64,000 nt of DNA from Gaiellasilicea sp963707575 (GCA_963707575.1 OY970171.1:1984001-2048000); one strand, 5' to 3'; numbered from the stretch's first letter, positions 1 to 8,968 are shown. Numbers and translations: made by a program. Notes: a model not told the origin generated them from the sequence alone.

Positions 1-2
1 AC

Positions 3-185
3 TACCCGGACACGGATCGCCTTGCGCTTCGCCGCCGTCAGATCGACGCGCGCGATCGCCTACTCGACTTCCGAGCCAAGCTCGGAGGCGGTCACGACAC
101 GCCCCTTCCCTTACGCGGCACCTATCGCCGCCTGCGCTTCGGCGAGGGCGTGGCCAATCCCCGGCTGACGAGCTCTCGGCGGTAG
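3..185 (+). CDS. possible 3' end of a gene cut by the window edge
   Basis: The third forward frame is open from the window edge to a TAG and has mostly G/C third positions. The readable tail is Arg/Leu-rich (for example RLALRRRQIDARDRLLDF) and matches no family I know. It would overlap the convergent glycosyltransferase by about 64 bases, which is long for two real genes. It may be only antisense coding bias, so treat it as weak. Confidence 0.25.
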   Translation, partial: YPDTDRLALRRRQIDARDRLLDFRAKLGGGHDTPLPLRGTYRRLRFGEGVANPRLTSSRR

Positions 186-1261
186 ACGGCGACGTGCGCC
201 TGCCGAAACGCCTCCAGGCCGAATTGCTCGCGAACGCGATCGCGGCCGTTCGATCCCAGCCGGCGCCGAAGTTCAGGATCGACGAGGAGGCGCTCGAGCG
301 CGGCTGCGAGCCGAACGGGGTCCCGCGGCGGAACCAGCAAGCCCGTCTCACCGTCCTCGACCGCTTCCGGCACGCCGCCGACCGACGAGGCGACGACCGG
401 CAACGCGGCGGCCATCGCCTCGAGGATCGAGAGCGGGAGCCCTTCGGAGGTGCTCGACAGGACGAAGACGTCGGCCTGCGCGAGCATGTCCGCCACGTCG
501 CTGCGGTCGCCGACGAGCACGACCGACTGCTCCAAACCGAGCCGCCGGATCTCCGCCGCGAGTCGGGGCCGGTCGGGCCCTTCACCGACGATCACGGCCG
601 AGAACCTCACCTGAATGCCGTGGAGGGCGCGCGCGAGGGTGAGCGGATCCTTGGGTCGCTGCAGGCGGCCAACGGCCACGACGGCCGGCTCGGCGCTGTC
701 GATGCGGGTGGCCATCGGCACGTTCGCATCGACACCGTTGTGGATCACGATCGTCCTCTTGGGGTCGCAAGCGCGGTTGAGGATTCCGGAGACGCGCTCG
801 CTCTCGGCCACGCAGATCGTGAGCGTCGTCAGCGGCCGCATCACCTGCTCCGCGCGCTTGTAGAGCGCCGTGGCTATGCCGCTGTGAGCGGCGAACGCCC
901 AGCCGTGCACGGTGAAGATTCGGATCGGTACGCCCGACAAAGCCGCGGCAAGGCGCCCGAGCACGCCGGCCTTGGAGCTGTTCGCATGGACGATGTCCGG
1001 TCGTTCCCGACGCAGGAGCACGACGAGCTCGAGCAGGCCGCGGAGATCGCGCCACGGGCGGAGCGGCCGCCTGACGTGCTCGAGGGCGACGACGCGCGCC
1101 CCGGCCGAGCGCGCCGTTTCCAGCAGCGGCCCCGGCCCGTGCGCCGCGACCACGACCTCGAATTCCTCGACGAGCGCGGGGAGCAACGAGGCCACGTACG
1201 TCTGGGCTCCCCCCGTCTCGGCGAGCGTGACGACGATCAAGACCCGGGGGCGCTGTCTCAC
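122..1261 (-). CDS. GT4 family glycosyltransferase
   Basis: A 379-residue GT-B fold glycosyltransferase of family 4, likely cytoplasmic and adding a sugar from a nucleotide-sugar donor to a lipid-linked polysaccharide. The N-terminal acceptor domain has the glycine motif TGGAQTYV near residues 16-23. The C-terminal donor domain has VGRLQRPKD near 197-205 and the Glu-x7-Glu region SEGLPLSILEAMA near 272-284. The GTG start has GAGGAGG just upstream. It is divergent from the polymerase-like gene at 1316, and the surrounding genes place it in exopolysaccharide assembly. Donor and acceptor cannot be told from sequence. Confidence 0.9.
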   Translation of the reverse strand: MRQRPRVLIVVTLAETGGAQTYVASLLPALVEEFEVVVAAHGPGPLLETARSAGARVVALEHVRRPLRPWRDLRGLLELVVLLRRERPDIVHANSSKAGVLGRLAAALSGVPIRIFTVHGWAFAAHSGIATALYKRAEQVMRPLTTLTICVAESERVSGILNRACDPKRTIVIHNGVDANVPMATRIDSAEPAVVAVGRLQRPKDPLTLARALHGIQVRFSAVIVGEGPDRPRLAAEIRRLGLEQSVVLVGDRSDVADMLAQADVFVLSSTSEGLPLSILEAMAAALPVVASSVGGVPEAVEDGETGLLVPPRDPVRLAAALERLLVDPELRRRLGSNGRDRVREQFGLEAFRQAHVAVYRRELVSRGLATPSPKRRRR

Positions 1262-1315
1262 GGTCCTCCTCGAGGGGGCAACACTACAACCACTCCAACC
1301 CCATCTCCGGTAGCC

Positions 1316-3310
1316 GTGCGCCTCCGGCCGGCCGGGCCGTTGGTGCTGGGGCTGATCGCCGTCGCCGTATTCCTCGCCTGGGCGAGCGTAGAGGGGGGCT
1401 ACGCTCCGACCGCCTGGTATCCGGGCGCGTTCGTCCTACTCGTGCTCGCCGCAGCCGCTTTGACGATGCGCACCGGCAGCCTGCCGCGACCTCTCTCTTG
1501 GGCGGTGACGCTCTTCGGCGCGTTCACGATCTGGAGCTTCCTCTCGATCTCGTGGGCCGACGCAAGGGGGGAAGCCTGGGACGGGGCCAATCGGACGCTG
1601 CTCTTCTTCACCGTCTACACGCTGTTCGCAGTCGTTTCCTGGCGGCCGCGCGACGCGGCGGTGCTGCTCGGCACGCTCGCGAGCGGAACAGCAGCGGTCG
1701 GCTGCTGGGTCTTCCTGGCTGAGCCAGAGTCGGGGCTGTTCGAGGGCCGCTTCACCGACCCCGCCGGCTACGCGAATGCGAACGCCGCGCTCTTCCTCGC
1801 GGCTTTCTGGCCGGCCGTGGTTCTCGCCTCGCGGCGGGAGACGCCGTGGCCGGCGCGCGGTCTCTTCCTCGCGGTCGCAGGGCTGCTGCTCGAGCTGGGG
1901 CTGCTCGCCCAGAGCCGTGGCGCGCTGCCTGCGTTCGCGCTCACCCTCGCGCTCTACGTCGCGCTCGTCCCGGCTCGCGGCCGCTCGCTGCTCATGCTGT
2001 TGCCGGTCGGAGCGGCGACGATGCTGTCGCTCGGGCCGCTGCTCGAGGTGTACCGCGCTGACCCGGGCGAGGAGCACGCTCTTGCTGCAGCGCAGACGGC
2101 GCTCGTCCTCACGGCGGTGTCCCTCGCTGCGATCGGCGTCGCCATCGGGCTGCTGGAGCGTCGGCGAAGCCGGGTACGGGCGGGTAAGCGTCAGCTCGGT
2201 CGCCTCGTCGCCGGCGCCGTGGTCGTCGGCGTGCTGGCGGTCGCGGTGATCGTCGCGCGCGACGCCGGCGGCGGGCCGCTGAACGGTGGCGGAGAACGTG
2301 CGAGCGGCCCCACGTCTCGGCTCAGCGACGGGCTCGCGAGCGGCCGCTACGACCTGTGGCGTGTCGCCTCGATCGAGTTCGTGCGCCAGCCGATCCAGGG
2401 CGTGGGAGTCGACAACTTCGCGGTCGACTATGCCCGCGAGCGGCGCGGTCGCGAAGAACCGCTCTTTCCGCACAGCATCGAGTTGAGGCTCCTCGCCCAG
2501 ACCGGGCTCGTGGGGAGCGGCCTCTTCGTCGGCTTCCTCGCCTTCGCGGTGACCGCCGCACTCCGGAGCCGCAGGCTCGATACGACTCGCGCCGCCCTCG
2601 TCGCTGCGGGTCTCGCCTCCTTCGCCTACTGGTTCATCCACGGTTCGGTCGACTGGTTCTGGGAGATCCCGGCGCTGGCCGCCCCGGCCCTCGCCGTGCT
2701 CGGGCTCGCCGGCGGCCTGTTGCCGCCTGGTCCGATGCGTGCAGGCCGTGCGCGCCCGCTGTCGCCCTCGGTCGTGGCCGTCGCAGCGGCGGTTCTCCTC
2801 GCGGCGTCGATCTCGTTTGCGCTGCCCTGGCTCGCGGCGCGGGACGTCGAAGCTGCCGTCCGCAGCTGGAGCCAGGATCCCGCTGCCGCACGCGACCGGC
2901 TCGAGCGCGCCCGCCGGCTCAACGTTCTCAGCAGCGAGCCCGACGTCGTCGCCGGGGTCCTTGCGCGCCGTCTCGGTGATCGCGACGGGGCGAGCGAGGC
3001 CTTTCGCAGGGCGCTCGGCCGCGCTCCGAACGACTGGTATCCCCACGTCGAGCTCGCGGTGATCGATCTGGAAGCAGGGCGCCGGACTGCTGCCCTACGA
3101 CACCTCGAGCACGCGCGGCGCATGAATCCGCTCGAACCGAGCATTCGCGACCTTCGTGCGCTCGCCGCCCGAAACGAGACGGTTCCCGCTTCGCTCGTCG
3201 AGCGGCTCGATCGGCTGGCAGTGGCGTCGCCACTCGGCCGCCGGCCCGTCGACTGCCGTCCAGTCCTCGGGCTCTCCTCCGGTTGCACGGGACGAGAGGG
3301 AGGGCCATGA
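1316..3310 (+). CDS. O-antigen ligase/polymerase-like membrane protein with C-terminal TPR-like tail
   Basis: A 664-residue polytopic protein of the Wzy/WaaL (O-antigen ligase) type, which joins polysaccharide units at the membrane. Hydrophobic segments fill roughly residues 1-500. The typical periplasmic loop ends with a GVGVDNF motif followed by PHSIELRLLAQTGLVG, the family's His-containing signature. The last ~110 residues are helical with Ala-rich repeats (RLGDRDGASEAFRRALGR, then LEAGRRTAALRHLEHARR) like TPR units, an extension found in some actinobacterial members. I chose the GTG at 1316 because everything upstream in frame is antisense to the glycosyltransferase. Its stop overlaps the next gene's start as ATGA, implying translational coupling. 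Confidence 0.85.
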   Translation: MRLRPAGPLVLGLIAVAVFLAWASVEGGYAPTAWYPGAFVLLVLAAAALTMRTGSLPRPLSWAVTLFGAFTIWSFLSISWADARGEAWDGANRTLLFFTVYTLFAVVSWRPRDAAVLLGTLASGTAAVGCWVFLAEPESGLFEGRFTDPAGYANANAALFLAAFWPAVVLASRRETPWPARGLFLAVAGLLLELGLLAQSRGALPAFALTLALYVALVPARGRSLLMLLPVGAATMLSLGPLLEVYRADPGEEHALAAAQTALVLTAVSLAAIGVAIGLLERRRSRVRAGKRQLGRLVAGAVVVGVLAVAVIVARDAGGGPLNGGGERASGPTSRLSDGLASGRYDLWRVASIEFVRQPIQGVGVDNFAVDYARERRGREEPLFPHSIELRLLAQTGLVGSGLFVGFLAFAVTAALRSRRLDTTRAALVAAGLASFAYWFIHGSVDWFWEIPALAAPALAVLGLAGGLLPPGPMRAGRARPLSPSVVAVAAAVLLAASISFALPWLAARDVEAAVRSWSQDPAAARDRLERARRLNVLSSEPDVVAGVLARRLGDRDGASEAFRRALGRAPNDWYPHVELAVIDLEAGRRTAALRHLEHARRMNPLEPSIRDLRALAARNETVPASLVERLDRLAVASPLGRRPVDCRPVLGLSSGCTGREGGP

Positions 3311-4656
3311 ACGCCGAAGCCATTGCTCGTCGCCGCTTCGTGCCAAGGCCTCAGAGCGCCCTCCTTGGCGGCGCGAGCGCGCTTGCCGCCGGCGCGCTGG
3401 CGCTCGTCCTCGCTGTCGCACTCGCCAGGCATCCCCTCCCGCTTGGGCTCGTCGTCCTCGCCGGAGCCGCTCTCGTGGGGACGCTCGCGCTCGCACTTAC
3501 GCGCTATGACGCGGCGGTCGGACTCGGTGTCGCCCTGCTCGGCATCGTCGTCGTCGATCCCGCGCCCGCTGATCTCGTCTTCGTCGTCGTGATCGCGATC
3601 GCAGCAGCCAGCGGACGGTTCGATCTCGACCGTGTGCCGAAGACCGTGCTCGTTGCGATCGTGGTCTTCGCGGCGCTGAACCTGGTCTCAGCCCTCGAGG
3701 TGATCGATCCCGCGCGCGCCGCCGCGTTCTTCTCGATCACTCTCTACCTCTGCGTGCTCGCGTTGTGGCTGACGGACTATGTCGTGTCGCCGCGAAGGGC
3801 CGGCCTGATCGCGCGTGCATATGTCTTCGCGGCGGTCACATCGGCTCTGCTCGGCTTCCTCGCATTGCTCGTGACGTTGCCAGGCGGCAGTCTCCTCGTC
3901 GAGGGCGGCCGTGCGCGGGCGTTCTTCCAGGATCCGAATGTCTTCGGACCGTTCCTCGTGCCCGCGGCGCTGATCCTGATCGAAGAGCTGCTCTCGCCGC
4001 GCGTGCTCCACGTCGGCCGGCTCACGAAAGCGATCGGCCTGGTTGCGCTCACCCTTGGCGTGCTCTTCTCCTTCTCGAGAGGTGCGTGGCTGAACCTCGC
4101 GCTCGGTGCAGCCGTGATGCTCGTCGTGCTGTCGCTCCGCCGGGGTGGAGTGCGGCGGGCGATGTCGTTCCTCGGAGTCGGGCTCTGTGTCGCGGCGCTC
4201 GTCGGCGGAGCCGTCGTCGCCAGTGGATCATCGGGGTTCCTCGCCGAGCGAGCTCGTCCACAGAGCTACGACGCGGAGCGCTTCGGTGCCCAGGCCGCGG
4301 GGCTCGCCGCGGCGGAGCAGTATCCGCTCGGCGCAGGCCCCGGCCAGTTCGAGCAGATCGCACCGATCTCCGCGCACAGCACGTACGTACGGGTGCTCGC
4401 AGAGCAGGGTCTCGCCGGGCTGGCCACGCTCGCCGCGCTGCTGATCTTCACGCTCGGCGCAGCGTTGCGAAATGCGCTCCTCGGACGCGACACGTACGGC
4501 ATCGGCTCCGCCGCCCTGCTCGGTGCCTGGTGCGGAATCCTCGCCAACAGCTTCTTCATCGACACGCTGCACTGGCGCCACCTCTGGGTGGTCGCGGCAC
4601 TGATCTGGGCGGGGTCGATGCGAAGGCGGAACGCGAGCCCGGCGCGGGCGGCGTGA
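3307..4656 (+). CDS. O-antigen ligase family protein (second paralogue)
   Basis: A 449-residue integral membrane protein of the O-antigen ligase/polymerase superfamily with about 10-12 hydrophobic segments. Family marks are SFSRGAWLNLALG in the middle and, near the C-terminus, GAGPGQFEQ followed by AHSTYVRVLAEQGLAG, the conserved His-containing loop. It starts at the ATG sharing four bases with the upstream stop, preceded by GAGGGAGG. It lacks the TPR-like tail of its neighbour. Two such proteins in tandem suggest one polymerase and one ligase, or use of two acceptors; which is which is unknown. Confidence 0.88.
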   Translation: MNAEAIARRRFVPRPQSALLGGASALAAGALALVLAVALARHPLPLGLVVLAGAALVGTLALALTRYDAAVGLGVALLGIVVVDPAPADLVFVVVIAIAAASGRFDLDRVPKTVLVAIVVFAALNLVSALEVIDPARAAAFFSITLYLCVLALWLTDYVVSPRRAGLIARAYVFAAVTSALLGFLALLVTLPGGSLLVEGGRARAFFQDPNVFGPFLVPAALILIEELLSPRVLHVGRLTKAIGLVALTLGVLFSFSRGAWLNLALGAAVMLVVLSLRRGGVRRAMSFLGVGLCVAALVGGAVVASGSSGFLAERARPQSYDAERFGAQAAGLAAAEQYPLGAGPGQFEQIAPISAHSTYVRVLAEQGLAGLATLAALLIFTLGAALRNALLGRDTYGIGSAALLGAWCGILANSFFIDTLHWRHLWVVAALIWAGSMRRRNASPARAA

Positions 4657-4667
4657 GCAGAATCGGT

Positions 4668-6218
4668 CTACAGGTCTGCAGCGACCGGGGCGGGGCGGGG
4701 CGCGTAGGGGCGCTGGCCCCGGCTTCCGACCACGACGAGCCCGAGCGCGGTCGCTTCCACGTGCTCGAGCAGCTCGTTGAGCTCGATCGCAGCCTGCGGT
4801 GTCAGACGATCGAGGCTGGAGACGACGAGCATGCCGTCGACCCACTGCGCGAGCAGTTGGCCGTCGATCAGGCCGAGCAGCGGTGGGCCGTCGACGAGCA
4901 CGTAGTCGTAGTCGCTCCGACCGAGCTGGTCGAAGAACGTGACGAGCGCGCCCGTGGAGAGGAGCCGAACCGGACTGGTGCTCGCGCTTCCGCTCGGCAG
5001 CACGTGCAGCTGTTCCGGCCCCAGCGCTTCGGGCACGACCCTGATCGCACGTTCGATCAAGTCCCCGGCACCGACATGGCCGTTCTGGTGAAACGCGTTC
5101 AGGACGTTGGCGAGCCCCGGCACGTCGCCGAGGCCGAAGAGATTGTCGAGGGTCGGCCGGCGCAGGTTCGCGGACACGAGCAGCGTTCGGTGTCCTGCCT
5201 GCGCCAGCGCACGTCCGAGACCGGCGGTCACGATGGACTTCCCTTCGCCGGGCAACGCGCTCGTCACGAGCAGGACGTGCTGCGAACCGGTGGGAAGCCG
5301 AAACTCGAGCGCGGCGCGCAGCTCCTCGAACGCCTCGTCGTGCGTCTCGTCGGCGAGGATGTTCTGCGCGCCGCCCGCGGTGCGGCGTGGGGGTGGCACC
5401 GCAGCCAGAGCAGGCAGGCCGGTCAGCCGGCTCAACTCGCGCGTTCCGCCGACGCGCGGCGCGAGCTGATCCCGCGCGAGGGCGGCGAGGATCGCCAGGA
5501 ACGTGGCCGCAAAGAAGGCGAAGATCGTGTTCTGCAGCGGTCGCGGCGAGCTCGCAGAGGCCGGCGGCCGCGCCGCCTGCGCGAGCTGCAGCTCCTGTCC
5601 GGCAGAGGCTCCGCTCACCGTCAGCTCGGTGAGGCGCTGTTGGATCGCGCGAACCTCGGCGGCCGCGTCGGGTCGGCCGCGTGCCCGGTCGAGCGCCTCG
5701 AGCAGCTCGCTGCGCCGCTGGTCGAGCCGTCCCTGCGCTTCGCTCTGCTGCAGCGAGAGGAACGTCGTGGCGACGGCGTTGGCGATCGAGGCCGCTCCCT
5801 TGGCGTCGCCGTCGCTCCCGACCACGTACAGGATGTTCGAGTTGCGATCCACGGAGGCCTGAACCTTGGTCTCCAGCGTGTCGGCGGATTCGCCTGGAAG
5901 TCGTGCCGCGGCCCGGTCGAGGACGTCACGGGTCACGAGGAGCGTCTGCAGCGTCGCGAGGCGCCGCTTCACACTCTCGACGTCCCCAGGCTCGAAGGCG
6001 CCCGCGGTGTCCGTCTTCACGATCTTCGCCGTCGCCCGGTAGGTCTTCGGCAGCGCAAGCGAAACGACCAGGACGGTCAACGTCAGCGGGACGACGATGA
6101 GTGCAATCAGCCAGGCGCCGCGGCGGAGCGCGCCCACGTAGCGCGCGACGTCGACCGGCTGATCACCGTCGTCGGGGCCCCGGGATCCTCTCCCGAGCGA
6201 GTCGACGTACTCGGGCAT
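4668..6218 (-). CDS. Wzz-type chain-length protein fused to CpsD-like BY-kinase domain
   Basis: A 516-residue fusion. Residues 1-250 are a Wzz chain-length determinant with transmembrane segments near 34-56 and 231-249 and a coiled region between. The C-terminal domain resembles bacterial tyrosine kinases: Walker A ALPGEGKS near 321-328 (K327) and Walker B YDYVLVDGPP near 437-446. Walker A-prime, normally three hydrophobics then DxDxR, reads LLVSANLRRP here, so both Asp are missing. The usual C-terminal Tyr cluster is also reduced to one Tyr. It therefore looks like a regulator or pseudokinase of polysaccharide export. The ATG start abuts the next gene's start on the other strand. Confidence 0.88.
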   Translation of the reverse strand: MPEYVDSLGRGSRGPDDGDQPVDVARYVGALRRGAWLIALIVVPLTLTVLVVSLALPKTYRATAKIVKTDTAGAFEPGDVESVKRRLATLQTLLVTRDVLDRAAARLPGESADTLETKVQASVDRNSNILYVVGSDGDAKGAASIANAVATTFLSLQQSEAQGRLDQRRSELLEALDRARGRPDAAAEVRAIQQRLTELTVSGASAGQELQLAQAARPPASASSPRPLQNTIFAFFAATFLAILAALARDQLAPRVGGTRELSRLTGLPALAAVPPPRRTAGGAQNILADETHDEAFEELRAALEFRLPTGSQHVLLVTSALPGEGKSIVTAGLGRALAQAGHRTLLVSANLRRPTLDNLFGLGDVPGLANVLNAFHQNGHVGAGDLIERAIRVVPEALGPEQLHVLPSGSASTSPVRLLSTGALVTFFDQLGRSDYDYVLVDGPPLLGLIDGQLLAQWVDGMLVVSSLDRLTPQAAIELNELLEHVEATALGLVVVGSRGQRPYAPRPAPVAADL

Positions 6219-7355
6219 GTGATTGACGATAGACCCGATTCGCAGGCCACGCGAGTTCTTTTCGTCTCCAGCTTCGTCCTCCCGCACGCGGGCGGGGTCG
6301 AGCAGTTCGTCGAGACCGCCCGCGGAATCCTGCTGGATCGCGGCTGCGAAGTCCGCGTCCTCGCCTGCAGGCTTCCGGGCAACGACGCGACGGCGGACGC
6401 AACGGTGCCGACCCGCTTCCTCGGCCGCTCGGGATGGCCGCTGCCCACCGGCGGCTGGCGGAGGCTCTGGCGGGAAGTGCAGCGGGCGGACGTCGTGGTC
6501 GCCAACAACTCGCGCCATGTGCTGCCCGTCCTCGCGGTTCTCCTCGCGCGCCTGCAGACCAGAGGGGCGATCTTCGTCGTCCACGGCTCGGGCGAGGGGC
6601 CGCAAACAGGGTCGCGCGCGTTCCGGGTCGTACGCGCCACGTTCCAGCGGACGCTCGCGCGGCGTTCCATACGGGTCTCACGGCCGGTCTCGGTCTCGCG
6701 GGCAGGCGTCGCGTGGATCCGGCGGCTCTACGGCGTCGAGGCCGCGTATCTGCCGTATCCGCTGCGGGAGCTACCGCGGGTCGCCGCGACGCCGCAGCTG
6801 AGCGCCGACGAGCCGTTGCGCGTCGTCTGGGTCGGCCGGCTATTCCCGGAGAAGGACCCGGCGCTGGCTGTGCGCGCCGTCGAGCGGCTGCGCGACGAGC
6901 GGCCTGCGACGCTCGACGTCTATGGCCGCGGGGTCCTGGACTCCGAGCTTGTCGGGCTCGCTCGGTCGCGCCCGTGGCTCCGGCTCCACGGCACCTGTGG
7001 CTGGGACGAGATCCAGGAGATCCAGGCGGAAGCCCACCTCTGTCTCTCGACCTCGGTCGCGGACAATGTCCAGGTCGCTGTACTCGAAGCACTTTCGCGC
7101 GGCATACCGGTCGTCTCGACCCGAGTCGGAGACGCGTCCTGCTACTACCTGGATGGCCCTCTGGGCCGCTTTTGCGTCGCTCCTGGAGACCCGGACGCGA
7201 TTGCGGACGCGATCCTCGAGCTGTGCTCGTCCTACCCGAGCTACCGGGACGCCTTCGGCAGGAACGGGCAGCAGCTGACGGCGCGGCACGCAGAGGCCCC
7301 GTCGGTGCTTGGGCACCTGATCGCCGAATCAGCCCCGCGGACGGGAAGGCGCTGA
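6219..7355 (+). CDS. GT4 family glycosyltransferase
   Basis: A 378-residue GT-B glycosyltransferase. The N-terminus VLFVSSFVLPHAGGVEQFV is the classical GT4 opening with its glycine loop. The donor domain has WVGRLFPEKDPALAV, and the C-terminal half has VAVLEALSRGIPVVSTRVG as the Glu-containing nucleotide-sugar motif. The only in-frame start before the fold is the GTG that directly abuts the ATG of the divergent Wzz/kinase gene. Five bases separate its stop from the flippase start, so the two are probably co-transcribed. Sugar specificity is unknown. Confidence 0.87.
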   Translation: MIDDRPDSQATRVLFVSSFVLPHAGGVEQFVETARGILLDRGCEVRVLACRLPGNDATADATVPTRFLGRSGWPLPTGGWRRLWREVQRADVVVANNSRHVLPVLAVLLARLQTRGAIFVVHGSGEGPQTGSRAFRVVRATFQRTLARRSIRVSRPVSVSRAGVAWIRRLYGVEAAYLPYPLRELPRVAATPQLSADEPLRVVWVGRLFPEKDPALAVRAVERLRDERPATLDVYGRGVLDSELVGLARSRPWLRLHGTCGWDEIQEIQAEAHLCLSTSVADNVQVAVLEALSRGIPVVSTRVGDASCYYLDGPLGRFCVAPGDPDAIADAILELCSSYPSYRDAFGRNGQQLTARHAEAPSVLGHLIAESAPRTGRR

Positions 7356-7360
7356 TCGGC

Positions 7361-8752
7361 GTGGCGGCTCCGCTGAAGCCGGTCGGCGGGATTCCGGACG
7401 GCGTGCGTGCGACCGACGGGCTCGCCCGCGGCTCCGCCTTGCTCTTCTGGGCACAGGTCCTCGGCAACGCCGGACTCTTCGTGGGGCTGGTGATCCTCAC
7501 GCGAGCCCTTGGCCCTGCCGGCCGCGGAACGATCGCGTTCCTGACTGTCACCTCGATCGTGTGCGCCCGCGTGACGCGGCTAGGTGTGAGCGACGCGGCA
7601 GTCGTCTTCGCGGCGCAACGGCCGCACCTCCGCCCATCCCTGCTCACCAACCTGGTGCTCTCGGTCACGGTCGCGGCGGTCGCGGCTGCGGCAGTCGTCT
7701 CTGGCGTCCTGGTCACTGCGCCCGACTCGCGGCCCAGCGGTGTCGGCGATGCCGAGCTGGTCATCCTGGCTCTGGGAATACTCGCGTCCGCGCTCGTCGA
7801 CGCTGGCTACGCCTTCGTCCTGGGCTGCAGCCGCTTCGGAATCCACGCCTTGATCACCGTCGCAACGGCCTGGCTCTACGCACTTGCGGTCGCGCTGGTC
7901 TGGGCAACCGTGGGCCTCACCGTTGCGCGAGGCGCGCTTCTCTGGGTCGCAGTGCAGGGCGTGAAGGCCCTTGCTCTGCTGTGGACGTCCGCGCGCACGA
8001 GTGGCGTCGGTCGCCCCAACTGGGTGCTGCTCCGCGAGTCGATCGCGTTCGGCATCCGCGCCTGGGTAGGGAGTCTCTCGGACGCGCTCAACGACCGGGC
8101 CGATCAGATCCTGATCGCCTTCATCGCATCCGAGGCAACGCTCGGGGTCTACGCGGTCGCCGTCAACGCCTGGGAGATCCTGCTCTACCTGCCCGCCGCC
8201 GCCGCGACCGCCGTCCTGCCTTCCGTGGCTCGCGCCGATCGCTCGCTCCGGGTGGAGCAGGTGTTGAAAGCGTTCCGATCAGTTGCCCTCGTCTCCCTGT
8301 CAGCGCTGGCCGTCGCCGCCGTTGCCGGTCCGCCGCTGCTGGTTCTTGTCTTCGGGGCACCATTTGAGGCGTCGATCGGCCCGTTCCTCTGGCTCCTCCC
8401 GGGCACGCTCGGTTACGTCGCGCTCGGCATCTTCTCGAGTGCCCTGATGGCATCGTCGTCGCCGGGGCTCTCCTCGCTCGGACCGGTGGTCTCGCTCGGG
8501 CTCGGGCTCGTCCTGGCCCTCGTCCTCATTCCGCCGTTCGGAGCCGAGGGGGCGGCGATCGCAGCGAGCGCTGCCCTGCTTGCAGGAGGGGCTACGGCGC
8601 TCATCCTTTACCGGACGCGCGCGTCGTTCTCCCTCGGCGCCTTGATCCGACCCCGCCCCGAAGATTTGGACGTGTTGAAGGCGCTGGCCGGCCCACTACG
8701 CCGGCACACGCCCTACCAAGAGCCTACGAGCCGTCAGACGCGAACGACGTGA
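7361..8752 (+). CDS. oligosaccharide flippase (Wzx/MATE-like)
   Basis: A 463-residue protein with about 12-14 hydrophobic segments and the layout of the polysaccharide-transporter branch of the MOP superfamily. It opens with ARGSALLFWAQVLGNAGLF and continues ILTRALGPAGRGTIAFL, typical of lipid-linked repeat-unit flippases. It would move undecaprenyl-linked oligosaccharides across the membrane for the polymerase-like proteins encoded nearby. The GTG start follows GGAAGG by about 11 bases. It is the last gene of this exopolysaccharide block on the plus strand. Confidence 0.85.
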   Translation: MAAPLKPVGGIPDGVRATDGLARGSALLFWAQVLGNAGLFVGLVILTRALGPAGRGTIAFLTVTSIVCARVTRLGVSDAAVVFAAQRPHLRPSLLTNLVLSVTVAAVAAAAVVSGVLVTAPDSRPSGVGDAELVILALGILASALVDAGYAFVLGCSRFGIHALITVATAWLYALAVALVWATVGLTVARGALLWVAVQGVKALALLWTSARTSGVGRPNWVLLRESIAFGIRAWVGSLSDALNDRADQILIAFIASEATLGVYAVAVNAWEILLYLPAAAATAVLPSVARADRSLRVEQVLKAFRSVALVSLSALAVAAVAGPPLLVLVFGAPFEASIGPFLWLLPGTLGYVALGIFSSALMASSSPGLSSLGPVVSLGLGLVLALVLIPPFGAEGAAIAASAALLAGGATALILYRTRASFSLGALIRPRPEDLDVLKALAGPLRRHTPYQEPTSRQTRTT

Positions 8753-8759
8753 CGAGCAG

Positions 8760-8876
8760 TCAGCTCTCGAGCGGGCGGTTGACCTTGGCCGCGGCGCGCT
8801 TCTCGGCGCGCTTTTCCTTCAGCGACTTCTGCGGCGCCTTCTTCCCCGTCTTCTTCGGCTTCTGTGCGCCCTTCAT
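8760..8876 (-). CDS. 38-residue Lys-rich small protein
   Basis: A tiny very basic protein, KKTGKKAPQKSLKEKRAEKR in its core, with 13 Lys and no hydrophobic segment. Similar short Lys/Ala proteins are scattered among actinobacterial genomes without assigned function; nucleic-acid or ribosome contact is a guess from charge. The ATG has no Shine-Dalgarno, but GATAAT ends six bases before it, fitting a leaderless message. It is convergent with the flippase, whose stop lies 7 bases away. Codon use favours G/C third positions like its neighbours, supporting a real gene. Confidence 0.6.
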   Translation of the reverse strand: MKGAQKPKKTGKKAPQKSLKEKRAEKRAAAKVNRPLES

Positions 8877-8882
8877 GCGGGC

Positions 8883-8888
8883 ATTATC
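8883..8888 (-). promoter_or_regulatory. -10 element for leaderless small Lys-rich gene
   Basis: GATAAT read on the minus strand, six bases before the ATG at 8876. No clear -35 hexamer is visible. Confidence 0.45.
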
Positions 8889-8968
8889 GCACGCGCGCCG
8901 CATCGGGGCGGGAACCGACCCAGGGCAGCCGGTGTAGTCCTCCTACACATCCGCGAGGAGGAGTCAAC

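Noticed and set aside
194..1315. N-terminal extension of the first polymerase-like gene
   Set aside because: It is antisense to the GT4 gene and has no membrane or domain character; the GTG at 1316 gives a proper membrane protein.
3765..6218. Long plus-strand frame joined to the second GT4 gene
   Set aside because: It is antisense to the Wzz/kinase gene and to the end of the second polymerase-like gene in the wrong frame.
8932..8948. GTGTAG/CTACAC inverted repeat before the beta-propeller gene
   Set aside because: A 6-bp dyad with a five-base centre is expected by chance in a window this size, and the bases overlap the Shine-Dalgarno region.
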